Part shown: in pieces, positions 51,275 through 59,904 of the stretch
Position numbering within the stretch: the stretch's first letter is position 1
Layout of the letters: every line of letters begins with the position of its first letter
Position numbers and translations under genes: made by a program
Notes under the pieces: model-generated
What the model was told of the DNA's origin: nothing
The model's database searches: none
What the model saw: the letters and a program-made list of their open reading frames with translations, nothing else
Source of the DNA: Pseudomonadota bacterium
GTDB lineage: Bacteria; Pseudomonadota; Gammaproteobacteria; Burkholderiales; Rhodocyclaceae
DNA length: 64,000 nt
Reading direction: 5' to 3'
Assembly (NCBI GenBank): GCA_008501585.1
Contig: QQUN01000005.1
Location: 1 to 64,000, forward strand

Positions 51275-52201
51275 ATGAAGATCACGCTTCGTCAATTGCA
51301 GGTGTTTCTCGAGGTGGCCCGGGCCGACAGCGTGTCGCGCGCGGCCGAGCGCTTGTCGATGTCACAGTCGGCGGTCAGTTCGGCGCTCGGTGAGCTGGAG
51401 CGGCAGTTCGATACCTTGCTGTTCGATCGCGTCGGCCGGGTGCTGCGGCTCAATACGCTGGGCGAGCAGGTGTTGCCGCAGGTGGCCGATCTGCTCGATC
51501 GCAGCCAGGCCATTGAAGACGCACTGGCCGGGCGGGCCGGCTACGGACGCCTGCGTATCGGCGCGACGCTGACCATCGGCAATTATCTGGCGACCTTGCT
51601 GGTGGCGCGTTTTCTGCAGCACCACCCCGACAGCCGGGTGGACCTGAAGGTGCACAACACGGCGTCGATCATCGAACGGTTGGCCGATTTCGAGCTGGAC
51701 CTGGGGCTGATCGAGGGCACATGCAGCCATCCCGACCTGGCCGTGGAGACCTGGGTGGCCGACGAGCTGGCGGTGTTCTGCGCGCCGACGCATCCGCTGG
51801 CGAGCCGTCCGGCGCTGTCGCTGGATGACTTGCACGATGTCGACTGGATCGTGCGTGAGGCGGGCAGCGGCACGCGGGCGACCTTCGAGCAGGCTTTTCG
51901 CCACGTGCCCTATTCGCCCCGGGTGCGGCTGTCGCTGGAGCACACCGAGGCGATCAAGCGGGCGGTGGAGTTCGGGCTCGGTGTGGGCTGCTTGTCGCGT
52001 CTGGCGCTGCGCGATGCCTTCCGGCGCGGCAGCCTGGTGCCGCTGGCCGTGCCGGGGCTGGACCTGCAGCGCAGCTTCCAGTTCGTGTGGCACCGGCAAA
52101 AGTTCCAGAGTGCCGGCATGCGCGAGTTTCTCGCCCTGTGCCGGGCCATGACGGCCGGCGCCCGGCGTAGCGACGAGATCGATATCCCCTTCGTGCCATG
52201 A
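51275..52201 (+). CDS. LysR-family transcriptional regulator, divergent from fpr
   Basis: 308 residues. Winged helix: MKITLRQLQVFLEVARADSVSRAAERLSMSQSAVSSALGELERQF; effector domain from about residue 92 (GRLRIGATLTIGNYLATLLVARFLQHHP), with a CysL/YeiE-like sequence. By analogy with Pseudomonas FinR, which controls fpr from the divergent position, this gene may activate fpr under oxidative or sulfur stress; that is inference from location only. Confidence 0.86.
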   Translation: MKITLRQLQVFLEVARADSVSRAAERLSMSQSAVSSALGELERQFDTLLFDRVGRVLRLNTLGEQVLPQVADLLDRSQAIEDALAGRAGYGRLRIGATLTIGNYLATLLVARFLQHHPDSRVDLKVHNTASIIERLADFELDLGLIEGTCSHPDLAVETWVADELAVFCAPTHPLASRPALSLDDLHDVDWIVREAGSGTRATFEQAFRHVPYSPRVRLSLEHTEAIKRAVEFGLGVGCLSRLALRDAFRRGSLVPLAVPGLDLQRSFQFVWHRQKFQSAGMREFLALCRAMTAGARRSDEIDIPFVP

Positions 52202-52290
52202 GGCGGGGGCCGGCTGGCCGATGATGCACTGCGGATGTGCCGCGTTTTGGTTATAGAATCGATCCGGGAGCGCACTGTCGGGGAGGGTCA

Positions 52291-55200
52291 GTGATCGAGT
52301 CTCAATGGGTTCGACAGCCAGTGTTGGCCATGGTCTATGCGTTGGCCGGGGTCGTGGCGAGCCTGCTGCCCGGCCCGGTGCCGGGTGAGCTGGCCATCGC
52401 CCTGCCGGCGGCGGTCGCGCTGCTTGCCTGGCTGGCATGCGGTGGATGGGCCGTGATCGGTATCAGCATCGGGGCCGTGGTGTTCGGCATGATCAGCGAC
52501 CCGCTGTTGCTGTCCATGCCCCGTTCGCAGGCGTTTGCCGGGGCGGTGGTGATGGCCGCAGCGGCGGTGGTGCAGGCTGGTGTCGGTGCCACGCTGACAC
52601 GGCGCTATGTGCCGGGCTGGCGGGCGCTGACGCATGTGCTCGACGCGCTGCGGCTGTTTGCCTTGGCCGGCGCGCTGGCGGCCGTGCCATGGGCGCTGGT
52701 GCGACTTGCGGTGCGGTTTTTCGGGCCCCTCGAGACCGTCGGGCATCCCGCCGGGGTGTTCCTGGCCGGCTGGCTGTCACAGCTTGTGGCGGTGGTCGCG
52801 GTGCTGCCGATCATGTTGACGCTGTGGTGGTGGCGTGTGCCGTTGTGGCGCGCCCGCCTGAGCACGCTGGCGGTGCCGGCCGGAGCGGTGCTGCTCGCGG
52901 TGCTTGGCCTGTTCCGGATCGCGGCGGATGTCGAGCAGGAGCGACACGCGACCCGCTTCGAGGCGCTGGCCGCGGCCATCAGCCACCGCTTTGAAGACCG
53001 GGTGGGCGCGATGATGGCGGCGGTCGATGCGGCCGACCGCTTTCTGGAGAGCACCCCGGCGCCGTCTCGCCGCGCATTTCGCCACCAGACCGAGATCCTG
53101 CTGCCCCGCGCGCCGGGGCTGGTGGCCGTGCAGTGGGTGCCCCAGGTGCGGGCGCAGGAGCGCGATACCTACGAAGCCCGGGCGCGCGACGACGGCATCG
53201 ACGGCTTTGTCTTTCGTGAATTCGACGCCGGCGGACGGCTGATTCCGGCGCGTTGGCGCGAGGTGCATTACCCGGTGTTCTTTTCGGTGCCCAGGCAAGC
53301 CAGCCCGTTCCGGCTGGGGGTGGACATGGCCGCCAGCGAGGCCTGGATGCGGACCGTCGAGCGTGTCATGGATACCGGCCGGCGTTCAGTCAGCACCCTG
53401 CCGGCTCGCGCGGCAGCGCCTGGCTCGCCGCCACCCGATGCCGTGGTGCTGGTGGTCTCGCCCATCCATCGCGGCCGGCCGGGTGCCCCCGAGGCGGCGG
53501 AGTTGGGCGGGCTGACGGTGGGGGTGGTCCGCATCGCCTCGATGATGGCCTCGGTGATTGCCGAATTCGATCTCACCGGCCTTCAGCTCTCGCTGACCGA
53601 CATCACGGACGGTGCCGAGCGGCTCTACCCCGCGCACGAGGCGCCGGTCGGCGAAGGCATGGCGATGTCCGAGACGGTGCCGGTCGGTGACCGGCAGTGG
53701 CAATTGCGCCTGGTGGCCGATCCGCGTTTTGCCACGGCGGAGGGCGTGCCGCTGCTGTGGATTGCCGTGGTCGGCAGTGCGGTGTTCTTTGCGTTGCTGC
53801 ATGGTTTTCTGCTCACCGTGAGTGGCCAGCGGGTCGAGGTGGCGCGGCAGATCGGTGATGGCACGGCGCAACTGCGGCGCGAGGTGGACGAGCGGCGCCG
53901 TGTCGAGGCCACCCTGCGGCAGAGCGAAGCGCGGATGAGCGGGGTGTTCCGCGCGGTGCTCGACGGCATCGTGATCATCGACGAGTACGGCACCATCGAT
54001 TCCGTCAATCCGGCCGTCGCCAGCATTTTTGGCTGGTCGCCGGAGTCGCTGGTGGGGCAGAACGTCAGCCTGTTGATGCCTGAACCCTTCCGCAGCCATC
54101 ACGACGGCTATCTGGCCGATTTCCGCCGTACCGGCCACAAGCACACCATCGGCTTTCATCGCACGGTGGAGGGGTTGCGCAAGGACGGTAGCCGCTTCCC
54201 GGTCGAGCTGACCGTCTCCGAGTTGCCACTGACGCAGCGCACCTTGTTTGTCGGGGTGATGCGCGACATTTCCGAGCGGGTCGCCTCGGCCGAGCAGGGC
54301 CGGCTGGTCAATGCGCAATTGCAGGACATGGTGTCGGCGCTCGAGCGCCGTGATGCCGAGCTGACCGAGCTGAACCGTATCAACGAGCAGCTGATGGCCT
54401 GCAAGGACCGCGCCGAAGCGGCCGAGGTCGTCCGCATGGCCATGCAGCGTATGTTCCCGGGCTCGGCGGGGCGGATCCTGGCCTACGCGCCCGGCGTGCG
54501 CGACGGGCAGCTGAGCGAGTGGGTCCGCTGGGGCGAGGACTCGGGCATTGCCGTGCACGCCCAGGCGGGTGATTGCTGGGCGGTGCGCCAGGGGCGCAGC
54601 TACGAGGTGGTCGCCTCCGAGGCCCTGGTGCGCTGCTCGCACGTGGCGCCCGATGTCGGCCCCTACATCTGCCTGCCGCTGATGGTGCAAGGGCAAACAC
54701 AGGCGGTGCTCACGCTGGCCTACGGCAACATCACCGAGCGGCAGCGTCGCAACCTGGGCCACCTGCTGACCGCCGTCTCCGAGAGCATCAATCTGGCCCT
54801 GTCGAACCTGAACCTGCGCGAGATTCTGCACGACCAGGTGCTGCGCGACCCGCTAACCCAGCTCTACAACCGCCGCTATATGGAGATGACGCTCGACAGC
54901 GAGGTGAAGCGGGCGCGGCGCAATGGCAGCCGGCTGGGCTGTGCGGTGATCGATCTCGACCACTTCAAGGCGATCAACGACGCCTATGGTCACGACGTGG
55001 GCGATGACGTCCTGCGGCGCATCGCCGAACTGCTCCAGCGCTGGTTCCGCAGCAGCGATACCGTCTGCCGCTACGGTGGCGAAGAATTCGTGGTGATCCT
55101 GCCCGACCAGGCGGCCGATGCCATCGCCGAGCGGCTGGTCGCGCTGCAGGCGCATTTTGCCGACGAAATATTCCACGCCGGCTCGCGGCGGTTTGCCCGC

Positions 55201-55335
55201 TGCACCTTTTCGGCGGGCGTGGCGGTCGAGGCGGGGGACGACATCGACGCCGCAAGCTTGCTCAAGCAGGCCGACAACGCGCTCTATGCCGCCAAGGCCG
55301 CCGGGCGCAACCGTGTCATCCTGGCAGAGCACTGA
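52291..55335 (+). CDS. Membrane diguanylate cyclase: MASE1 - CHASE - PAS - GAF - GGDEF
   Basis: c-di-GMP synthase of 1014 residues. I start at the GTG at 52291 behind GGGAGGG; the track start lies upstream of the -10-like TAGAAT at 52254. An N-terminal MASE1-like block of about eight helices (1-200), an extracytoplasmic CHASE domain (about 215-410), a further helix near 490, a PAS domain (about 540-665, AVLDGIVIIDEYGTIDSVNPA), a GAF-like domain (about 690-840) and GGDEF. The active site is GGEEF (929-933), with the inhibitory RxxD site RSSD five residues before it, so the enzyme should be active and product-inhibited. No EAL domain. Confidence 0.9.
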   Translation: MIESQWVRQPVLAMVYALAGVVASLLPGPVPGELAIALPAAVALLAWLACGGWAVIGISIGAVVFGMISDPLLLSMPRSQAFAGAVVMAAAAVVQAGVGATLTRRYVPGWRALTHVLDALRLFALAGALAAVPWALVRLAVRFFGPLETVGHPAGVFLAGWLSQLVAVVAVLPIMLTLWWWRVPLWRARLSTLAVPAGAVLLAVLGLFRIAADVEQERHATRFEALAAAISHRFEDRVGAMMAAVDAADRFLESTPAPSRRAFRHQTEILLPRAPGLVAVQWVPQVRAQERDTYEARARDDGIDGFVFREFDAGGRLIPARWREVHYPVFFSVPRQASPFRLGVDMAASEAWMRTVERVMDTGRRSVSTLPARAAAPGSPPPDAVVLVVSPIHRGRPGAPEAAELGGLTVGVVRIASMMASVIAEFDLTGLQLSLTDITDGAERLYPAHEAPVGEGMAMSETVPVGDRQWQLRLVADPRFATAEGVPLLWIAVVGSAVFFALLHGFLLTVSGQRVEVARQIGDGTAQLRREVDERRRVEATLRQSEARMSGVFRAVLDGIVIIDEYGTIDSVNPAVASIFGWSPESLVGQNVSLLMPEPFRSHHDGYLADFRRTGHKHTIGFHRTVEGLRKDGSRFPVELTVSELPLTQRTLFVGVMRDISERVASAEQGRLVNAQLQDMVSALERRDAELTELNRINEQLMACKDRAEAAEVVRMAMQRMFPGSAGRILAYAPGVRDGQLSEWVRWGEDSGIAVHAQAGDCWAVRQGRSYEVVASEALVRCSHVAPDVGPYICLPLMVQGQTQAVLTLAYGNITERQRRNLGHLLTAVSESINLALSNLNLREILHDQVLRDPLTQLYNRRYMEMTLDSEVKRARRNGSRLGCAVIDLDHFKAINDAYGHDVGDDVLRRIAELLQRWFRSSDTVCRYGGEEFVVILPDQAADAIAERLVALQAHFADEIFHAGSRRFARCTFSAGVAVEAGDDIDAASLLKQADNALYAAKAAGRNRVILAEH

Positions 55336-55349
55336 CCCGGCACGGGCCC

Positions 55350-56393
<1,044 letters not shown>

Positions 56394-56423
56394 CTAAATT
56401 GAAAGTGAACCGAGAAAATGCCC

Positions 56424-56441
56424 GGGGCGTTCGTTCGCCCC
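56424..56441 (+). other. Hairpin in the leader of the Cys-rich mini-protein gene
   Basis: GGGGCG (56424-56429) pairs with CGCCCC (56436-56441) over a TTCGTT loop, ending 4 nt before the AAGGAG ribosome site. It could influence translation initiation. Confidence 0.35.
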
Positions 56442-56457
56442 AAGGAAGGAGACCGCC

Positions 56458-56658
56458 ATGAGCTTCATCGACTCCCCCATCGGCCGCTGCGAGAAGGTGC
56501 GCGAGATGGTCCTGCTCGACGAGACGCAGGCCGAGTGCGCCCACGAGCACGACTGTCCGCCCGGAAGGGATTGCCCGCTCGAAGGCTGTTTTGCGCAGGT
56601 TAGCGGTGTGTCAGACGCCCACGCCGACGCGGTGGCAGGAAAGAAGGTTGGTAAGTAA
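56458..56658 (+). CDS. Cys-rich 66-residue protein, probable metal-binding
   Basis: Small soluble protein with a very strong ribosome site (AAGGAG, 7 nt spacing), so translation is likely. It has five Cys (11, 27, 33, 39, 44) and an HEH triplet, in a pattern C-x5-C-x5-C-x4-C after AEC; this looks like a zinc or Fe-S site. The C-terminal 18 residues are low complexity. No family recognised with certainty. It stands alone between pip and the repeat array. Confidence 0.7.
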   Translation: MSFIDSPIGRCEKVREMVLLDETQAECAHEHDCPPGRDCPLEGCFAQVSGVSDAHADAVAGKKVGK

Positions 56659-56687
56659 GAGCGCCCGGTGCGTGGCGGTTGGCGCGC

Positions 56688-57328
56688 AGCCCGGCCGAGG
56701 GCCACAGGCCCGACGCCGGGGCCGTGTGCCCGATAGGCAATGCTGATCCCGGCGTCGCTGCGCTCGGCCGGGCTACGGTGTTTGCCTGTGCCCCGGATGG
56801 CGGTAGGGCGGACAAGCGCAGCGCATCCGCCGTGTTCATGGCTGCCCTGGTGGCGGATGCGCCTACGGCTTTGCCGGCACGGCGATGTCGTGTACGCGTA
56901 GCCCGGCCGAGGGCCGCAGGCCCGACGCCGGGGTCGTGTGCCCGATAGGCACTGTTGCTCCCGGCGTCGCTGCGCTCGGCCGGGCTACGGTGTGTGCCTG
57001 TGCCCCGGACGCGGTAGGGCGGACAAGCGCAGCGTATCCGCCGTGCCGATGGCTGCCCTGGTGGCGGATGCGCTTACGGCTTTGCCGGTACGTCGATGCC
57101 GTGTACGCGTAGCCCGGCCGAGGGCCACAGGCCCGACGCCGGGGCCATGTGCCCGATAGGCAATGTCGATCCCGGCGTCGCTGCGCTCGGCCGGGCTACG
57201 GTGTGTGCCTGTGCCGCGGACGGCGGTAGGGCGGACAAGCGCAGCGCCTCCGCCGTGCCGATTGCCGCACTGGTGGCGGATGCGCCTGCGGCTTCTTCGC
57301 CCTACGGTTTTGCCGGCACGTCGATGCC
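56688..57328. repeat. Tandem array of three ~211-bp units
   Basis: Units begin at 56688, 56900 and 57111 (periods 212 and 211) with AGCCCGGCCGAG. Each unit has two parts: a nested dyad (AGCCCGGCCGAG...CTCGGCCGGGCT, inner CGACGCCGGG...CCCGGCGTCG) and a second motif (GTAGGGCGGACAAGCGCAGCG followed by TCCGCC). Each ends with a copy of the last nine codons and stop of the adjacent minus-strand gene; the third copy is the gene's real 3' end. This accounts for nearly all of the 643 bp without a gene (56659-57301). The plus-strand ORFs in the track here are repeat translations. Confidence 0.85.
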
Positions 57329-57739
57329 ATGGGCGCCGAGCCAGTGGCGGTCGATTTCCCAGGTGACGGTCTTGATGCCAGCTTGGCGGGCCACGATGTC
57401 GCGGGCTTCAAACTGCAGGCCGGCGAGTTCCTTTTGCGCGGCGATGAAGGCCGGGTCGTTGGTGTCGAGCACGTTGATGTCGGGGTAGAGCACCTTGATG
57501 ATGCGGGTCACCGATACGTCGCGGCTGCGTGGCGTGCCCATGACGGCCTTGTCGCCCTCCACGCGCAGCACGCGGAAGGGGTAGGGATAGGCCTTGAGTT
57601 CAGCGCTGCCCTCGGCCGCAATCGTGGCGTTGAGGGCGCGGGTCTGGCCGTCGGGGCGCTGGATGAACCAGTCCGTCACCCATGCCACGACAAGGGCGAG
57701 GACGATCCAGTGCCAGGTGCGGAGTTTGAGCGCTTTCAT
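57302..57739 (-). CDS. Single-pass membrane protein of unknown function
   Basis: 145 residues with an N-terminal membrane anchor (WHWIVLALVVAWVTDWFI) and a periplasmic domain of about 115 residues: TRALNATIAAEGSAELKAYPYPFRVLRVEGDKAVMGTPRSRDVSV, then VLYPDINVLDTNDPAFIAAQKELAGLQFEARDIV. I do not recognise the family. Its last nine codons (HGIDVPAKP and stop) are duplicated twice downstream inside the repeat array. No operon partner. Confidence 0.7.
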   Translation of the reverse strand: MKALKLRTWHWIVLALVVAWVTDWFIQRPDGQTRALNATIAAEGSAELKAYPYPFRVLRVEGDKAVMGTPRSRDVSVTRIIKVLYPDINVLDTNDPAFIAAQKELAGLQFEARDIVARQAGIKTVTWEIDRHWLGAHGIDVPAKP

Positions 57740-57832
57740 TACGTTGGCTGTCGGTGGGGTGTGGGCCCGATTCTAGGTGCATGGCCTGATGACGGATTGA
57801 CCTGACGCAGTGTCGGCCGTTCCGCAAGGCGC

Positions 57833-58564
57833 TCACCAGGGCTCCACGCCGGGGCGGACATCCAGCTCAAAGGTCCACGCGCTTGGCGGCTGGCGGTGCA
57901 GCTGCCAGTAGACCTCTGCCAGATCGGCCGGGCGGATGATGCCGTCCGGCCCCTTGCTGGCGTAAAGCTCGGGCATCAGTCGGGCCGTGTTTTCGTTCTC
58001 GATCAGGCCGTCCACCACCACATGCGCCACATGGATGCCCTGCGAGCCCAGCTCGCGCGCCATGCTCTGGGCCAGCGCCCGCAGCGCATGCTTGCCGCCG
58101 GCAAAGGCCGCAAAGCCGTTGCCGCCGCGCAGGCTGGCCGACGCACCGGTGAACAGGATCGTGCCCGCCTTGCGCGCCAGCATCCGCTTGGCCACCTCGC
58201 GGCCCACCAGGAAACCGGCAAAGGCGCACATCTCCCACACCTTGCGGTAGACCTGCGCGGTGGTGTCGGTGATGCCGAAGCGCACATTGCCGCCCACGTT
58301 GAACACCGTCACCGCGATCGGACCGAGGGTGGTTTCCACCTGCTCGACGAGGTCGATCACCTGCTGCTCGTCGCGCGCGTCGGAATGGATCGCCGTGGCG
58401 CTGGCGCCCTGTGCCTCCACCGCCTGCACCAGCGCGGCGAGGTCGCCCCGGCGGCGGGTGACCACAAGGTGATAGCCCTCGCGGGCAAAGCGCTGGGCAA
58501 TGGCCGCGCCGAGGTGGTCGCCGGCGCCCACCACCAGCGCGATGGGTTTGTGGGTGGCTGTCAT
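57833..58564 (-). CDS. Short-chain dehydrogenase/reductase family protein with altered active site
   Basis: 243 residues. Nucleotide-binding loop VVGAGDHLGAAIAQRF (GxxxGxG-like), then a central FNVGGNVRFGI in place of NNAG. The Ser position is present (FTGASASLRGG), but the catalytic YxxxK reads FAGGK, so Tyr is replaced by Phe while Lys is kept. The family has non-catalytic or atypical members; substrate unknown. It is on the same strand as the cation exporter gene but 60 bp downstream. Confidence 0.8.
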   Translation of the reverse strand: MTATHKPIALVVGAGDHLGAAIAQRFAREGYHLVVTRRRGDLAALVQAVEAQGASATAIHSDARDEQQVIDLVEQVETTLGPIAVTVFNVGGNVRFGITDTTAQVYRKVWEMCAFAGFLVGREVAKRMLARKAGTILFTGASASLRGGNGFAAFAGGKHALRALAQSMARELGSQGIHVAHVVVDGLIENENTARLMPELYASKGPDGIIRPADLAEVYWQLHRQPPSAWTFELDVRPGVEPW

Positions 58565-58624
58565 GGCTGCGCTCCTTCTGGTCGGGCAGCGTTGCGCCGC
58601 CCCATGCGGCAGACCTTACCGCAT

Positions 58625-59266
58625 TCAGGCCGCGCTGCGCGCCGCCAGCAACTCGCGGTCGATCTCGCCGCGTGCCTGGCGCACCACGCTCACCGCCGCG
58701 CTCAATGCTAGGGCCGACACAATGGCCGCCACCAGCAGATCCGGCCAGGCCGCGCCGGTGCCGAACACACCCACCGCCGCCAGCACGATGGCCACGTTCA
58801 CAATCGCGTCGTTGCGGCTGCACAGCCACACCGAACGCATGTTCGCGTCCCCGTCGCGGTAGGCGTAGAGCATCACCGCCACCGACACGTTGGCCGCCAG
58901 TGCCACCAGCCCGATCGCGCCCATGGTGATCGCCTCGGGCGGCACACCCGCCAGCGCCGCCCACAGCGTCTTGCCCAGCACGAACAACCCGTAGGCGCCC
59001 ATGCTCAGCCCCTTCACCAGCGCCGCCCGTGCCCGCCACAGCAAGCCCATGGACAGCACCGCCAGCGACAGCCCGTAGTTGGCCGCATCGCCGGCAAAGT
59101 CCACCGCATCAGCCAGCAGCGACACCGAGCCCGCGCGCAGGCCGCCGACAATCTCCACCACGAACATCAGCGCATTGATCACCAGCGCCACCCACAGCAC
59201 CCGCCGGTAACGCGGGCTCACCTGCGGCGCGCTGGCACTGCAGCCACCATTGCAACAAGCCGACAT
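58625..59266 (-). CDS. CDF-type cation efflux protein, short form
   Basis: Inner-membrane transporter of 213 residues with about six helices. The N-terminus is Cys-rich (MSACCNGGCSAS). The metal-site motifs are LLADAVDFAGDAANY in helix II and SRNDAIVNVAIVLAA in helix V. The C-terminal cytoplasmic domain of full-length CDF proteins is missing, as in other MerR-linked short forms. Its promoter carries a MerR-type operator shared with the divergent regulator gene, so export of a heavy metal (Cd/Pb/Zn/Co) is expected. Confidence 0.85.
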   Translation of the reverse strand: MSACCNGGCSASAPQVSPRYRRVLWVALVINALMFVVEIVGGLRAGSVSLLADAVDFAGDAANYGLSLAVLSMGLLWRARAALVKGLSMGAYGLFVLGKTLWAALAGVPPEAITMGAIGLVALAANVSVAVMLYAYRDGDANMRSVWLCSRNDAIVNVAIVLAAVGVFGTGAAWPDLLVAAIVSALALSAAVSVVRQARGEIDRELLAARSAA

Positions 59267-59295
59267 GGCACCTGTTCCCTTAATTTGATGGCAGC

Positions 59296-59326
59296 ATTTG
59301 AAACCCTGGAGTCACTCCAGGGTCAA
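59296..59326 (-). promoter_or_regulatory. MerR-type promoter/operator of the cation exporter
   Basis: On the minus strand TTGACC (59326-59321) and TCAAAT (59301-59296) are 19 bp apart, the long spacer required for MerR-type control. The spacer contains a perfect 21-bp palindrome, ACCCTGGAGT-C-ACTCCAGGGT (59303-59323). The exporter start codon lies 30 bp further on. Confidence 0.85.
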
Positions 59327-59357
59327 CAAGCGCATCACAAGCAAGAAGGAGCCCCCC

Positions 59358-59774
59358 ATGCGAATCGGCGAACTCGCCCACGCCTGCGGCGTGGAGGTGG
59401 ACACCATCCGCTACTACGAAAAGGAAGGCCTGCTCCCCGCAGCCACTCGTGCACCCAACGGCTACCGCCTGTTCGGCCCCCTACACGCCGAACGCCTCGC
59501 CTTCATCCGCCACTGCCGCGCCCTCGACATGCCCCTGGCCGAGATCCGCCAATTGATCGAAGTCGCCGATCACCCGCAGGCCGACTGCGGCGACGTGAAC
59601 GCCCTCATCGACGCCCAGCTCGACACCGTGCGCAAGCGCATCGCCGCCATGCAGGCGTTGGAAGCGCAGCTGATGGCGCTACGCGCCCGTTGCGGTGAGC
59701 AACGGGCGGTGGAGGCGTGCGGGATATTGAAGGAGTTGATGGCGGTGGGGCGGGATGAAGGGGGTAAAGGTTGA
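59358..59774 (+). CDS. MerR-family heavy-metal regulator (CadR/PbrR-like)
   Basis: 138 residues, start at the ATG at 59358 behind AAGGAG; the upstream in-frame ATG lies inside the operator. N-terminal MerR winged helix MRIGELAHACGVEVDTIRYYEKEGLLP, then a dimerisation helix. Cys77 and Cys112 match ligand positions of CadR; a third Cys is at 121, two residues later than in CadR. Divergent from the CDF exporter and expected to activate it on metal binding. Confidence 0.88.
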   Translation: MRIGELAHACGVEVDTIRYYEKEGLLPAATRAPNGYRLFGPLHAERLAFIRHCRALDMPLAEIRQLIEVADHPQADCGDVNALIDAQLDTVRKRIAAMQALEAQLMALRARCGEQRAVEACGILKELMAVGRDEGGKG

Positions 59775-59876
59775 TAGCAGGGATTGAAAATGTTGTATTC
59801 AATATTGATCTGTGTGTTGGCACGAGCTCACGAATAAAGTATTAAAAAACATCGCACCTTTCGCTATCGTTTGGTC

Positions 59877-59904
59877 AAAAATATCAGGTTGTTATTCTGA
59901 TATT
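59877..59904 (-). terminator. Rho-independent terminator of the island gene
   Basis: AATATCAG and CTGATATT (plus-strand 59880-59887 and 59897-59904) form an 8-bp stem with a 9-nt loop; on the minus strand it runs into TTTTT. It overlaps the last codons of the gene ending at 59884. Confidence 0.75.

Noticed and set aside
56688-57328. CRISPR array
   Set aside because: The units are ~211 bp, nearly identical over their whole length and without spacer-like variable segments.
56679-57488. Plus-strand ORFs with repeated RSPAEGxRPDAG...CPIG translation
   Set aside because: These are translations of the 211-bp tandem repeat, not a repeat protein; no ribosome sites, and the third runs into the 3' end of a gene on the other strand.
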